Shown here in pieces: positions 63,773 to 64,000 of a stretch of DNA of 64,000 nt. Under the pieces are notes generated by a model. The model was not told where the DNA came from. It was given only the letters and a program-made list of their open reading frames with translations, and did no database searches. The stretch comes from an uncultured Lachnospiraceae bacterium (lineage in GTDB: Bacteria; Bacillota; Clostridia; Lachnospirales; Lachnospiraceae): assembly GCA_947652735.1 (NCBI GenBank), contig CANTEG010000004.1:141601-205600 (forward strand), read 5' to 3'. The position numbers were made by a program, and so were the translations under genes. How positions within the stretch are numbered: position 1 is the first letter of the stretch; each line of letters begins with the position of its first letter.

Positions 63773-63868
63773 ATGAGAATTTTTGATTTTACAAAGCTGG
63801 CAAATTACGAGTGGAACAGCGAAGTGCTTTCCTTTGTTGCTAAAATACATGAATGCAAGGGCAGACAG
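63773..63868 (+). pseudogene. Truncated Fic-family protein N-terminus
   Basis: ATG 63773 behind AGGGG opens a frame whose first 32 residues include MRIFDFTKLANYEWNSEVL and AKIHECKGRQ. This matches the conserved N-terminus of Fic/DOC-family proteins (Fic_N), where GRQELYLRQKP would be expected next. Instead the sequence changes to an unrelated Asn/Lys-rich stretch, open to the window end. It is probably a gene fragment left by a deletion. The rest to 64000 shows no other convincing gene. Confidence 0.6.
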
Positions 63869-64000
63869 GACAGCAAACGCCACAATCAGAATAATACAAA
63901 TTGTTTTTTCATTTTGAATTCCTTTCTACAAAAAACGCCCGCCTGTGTGATATGCACCTTGTCAAGTAGACAGAAGAAATATCTAAAATTTAATGTAGAT

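Overview
The window looks like a chromosomal segment of a motile Firmicute, most likely Lachnospiraceae. The DNA is AT-rich and ribosome-binding sites (RBS) are strong (AAGGAGG type). Gene content is typical of gut Clostridia: PdxS/PdxT, MetY, a GH2 beta-galactosidase, KtrA/KtrB, paired BlaI/BlaR1-like genes and several peptide-responsive ABC modules. Several promoters resemble the flagellar sigma factor (sigma28/sigmaD) type. Almost all genes are on the minus strand. I see no rRNA, tRNA, complete insertion sequence, phage or CRISPR array. Genus is not assigned.

Layout, left to right. 1-4.3 kb: five-gene operon of a secreted DUF2712-like protein, three membrane or lipoprotein-type proteins and an ABC-2-like permease cut by the window edge. 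4.7-8.3 kb: membrane-bound lipase-like hydrolase and the KtrA/KtrB potassium uptake pair. 8.4-16.7 kb: helical proteins of unknown function, an aldolase-family enzyme, a first BlaI/BlaR1-like pair, an HD-GYP response regulator, a short-chain dehydrogenase and a small protein with a sigma28-like promoter. 16.8-23 kb: two adjacent hybrid histidine kinases. 23-26 kb: PLP synthase (pdxST) and MetY. 26-30.6 kb: complete BceRSAB-type module. 30.7-33.7 kb: beta-galactosidase. 34.2-38 kb: second BlaI/BlaR1-like pair followed by two tandemly duplicated helical proteins. 38-49.7 kb: metabolic and accessory genes with two gene remnants. 49.6-59.4 kb: a five-gene two-component/ABC operon and a TetR-controlled ABC transporter. 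59.6-64 kb: extracytoplasmic-function (ECF) sigma/anti-sigma pair, a Cys/His repeat protein, a flavoprotein, a LURP-one protein and a gene graveyard.

Most unusual points. (1) Two near-palindromic elements of about 211 nt lie just upstream of lacZ and of a two-component operon. Their stems carry compensatory base changes, so the fold appears conserved. (2) Two BlaI/BlaR1-like pairs have C-terminal sensor regions that match each other but show no beta-lactam-binding motifs. Both sit behind sigma28-like promoters and next to related helical proteins. In one promoter a palindromic candidate BlaI operator fills the -10/-35 spacer, and a similar palindrome precedes the neighbouring helical-protein gene. 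This may be an uncharacterised motility-linked, proteolysis-gated system. (3) A secreted or membrane-anchored protein contains eight exact 16-residue Cys/His units. (4) Several small gene remnants mark past recombination.

Membership of families is judged from motifs read by eye, and starts were chosen from ribosome-binding sites; no database search was possible.
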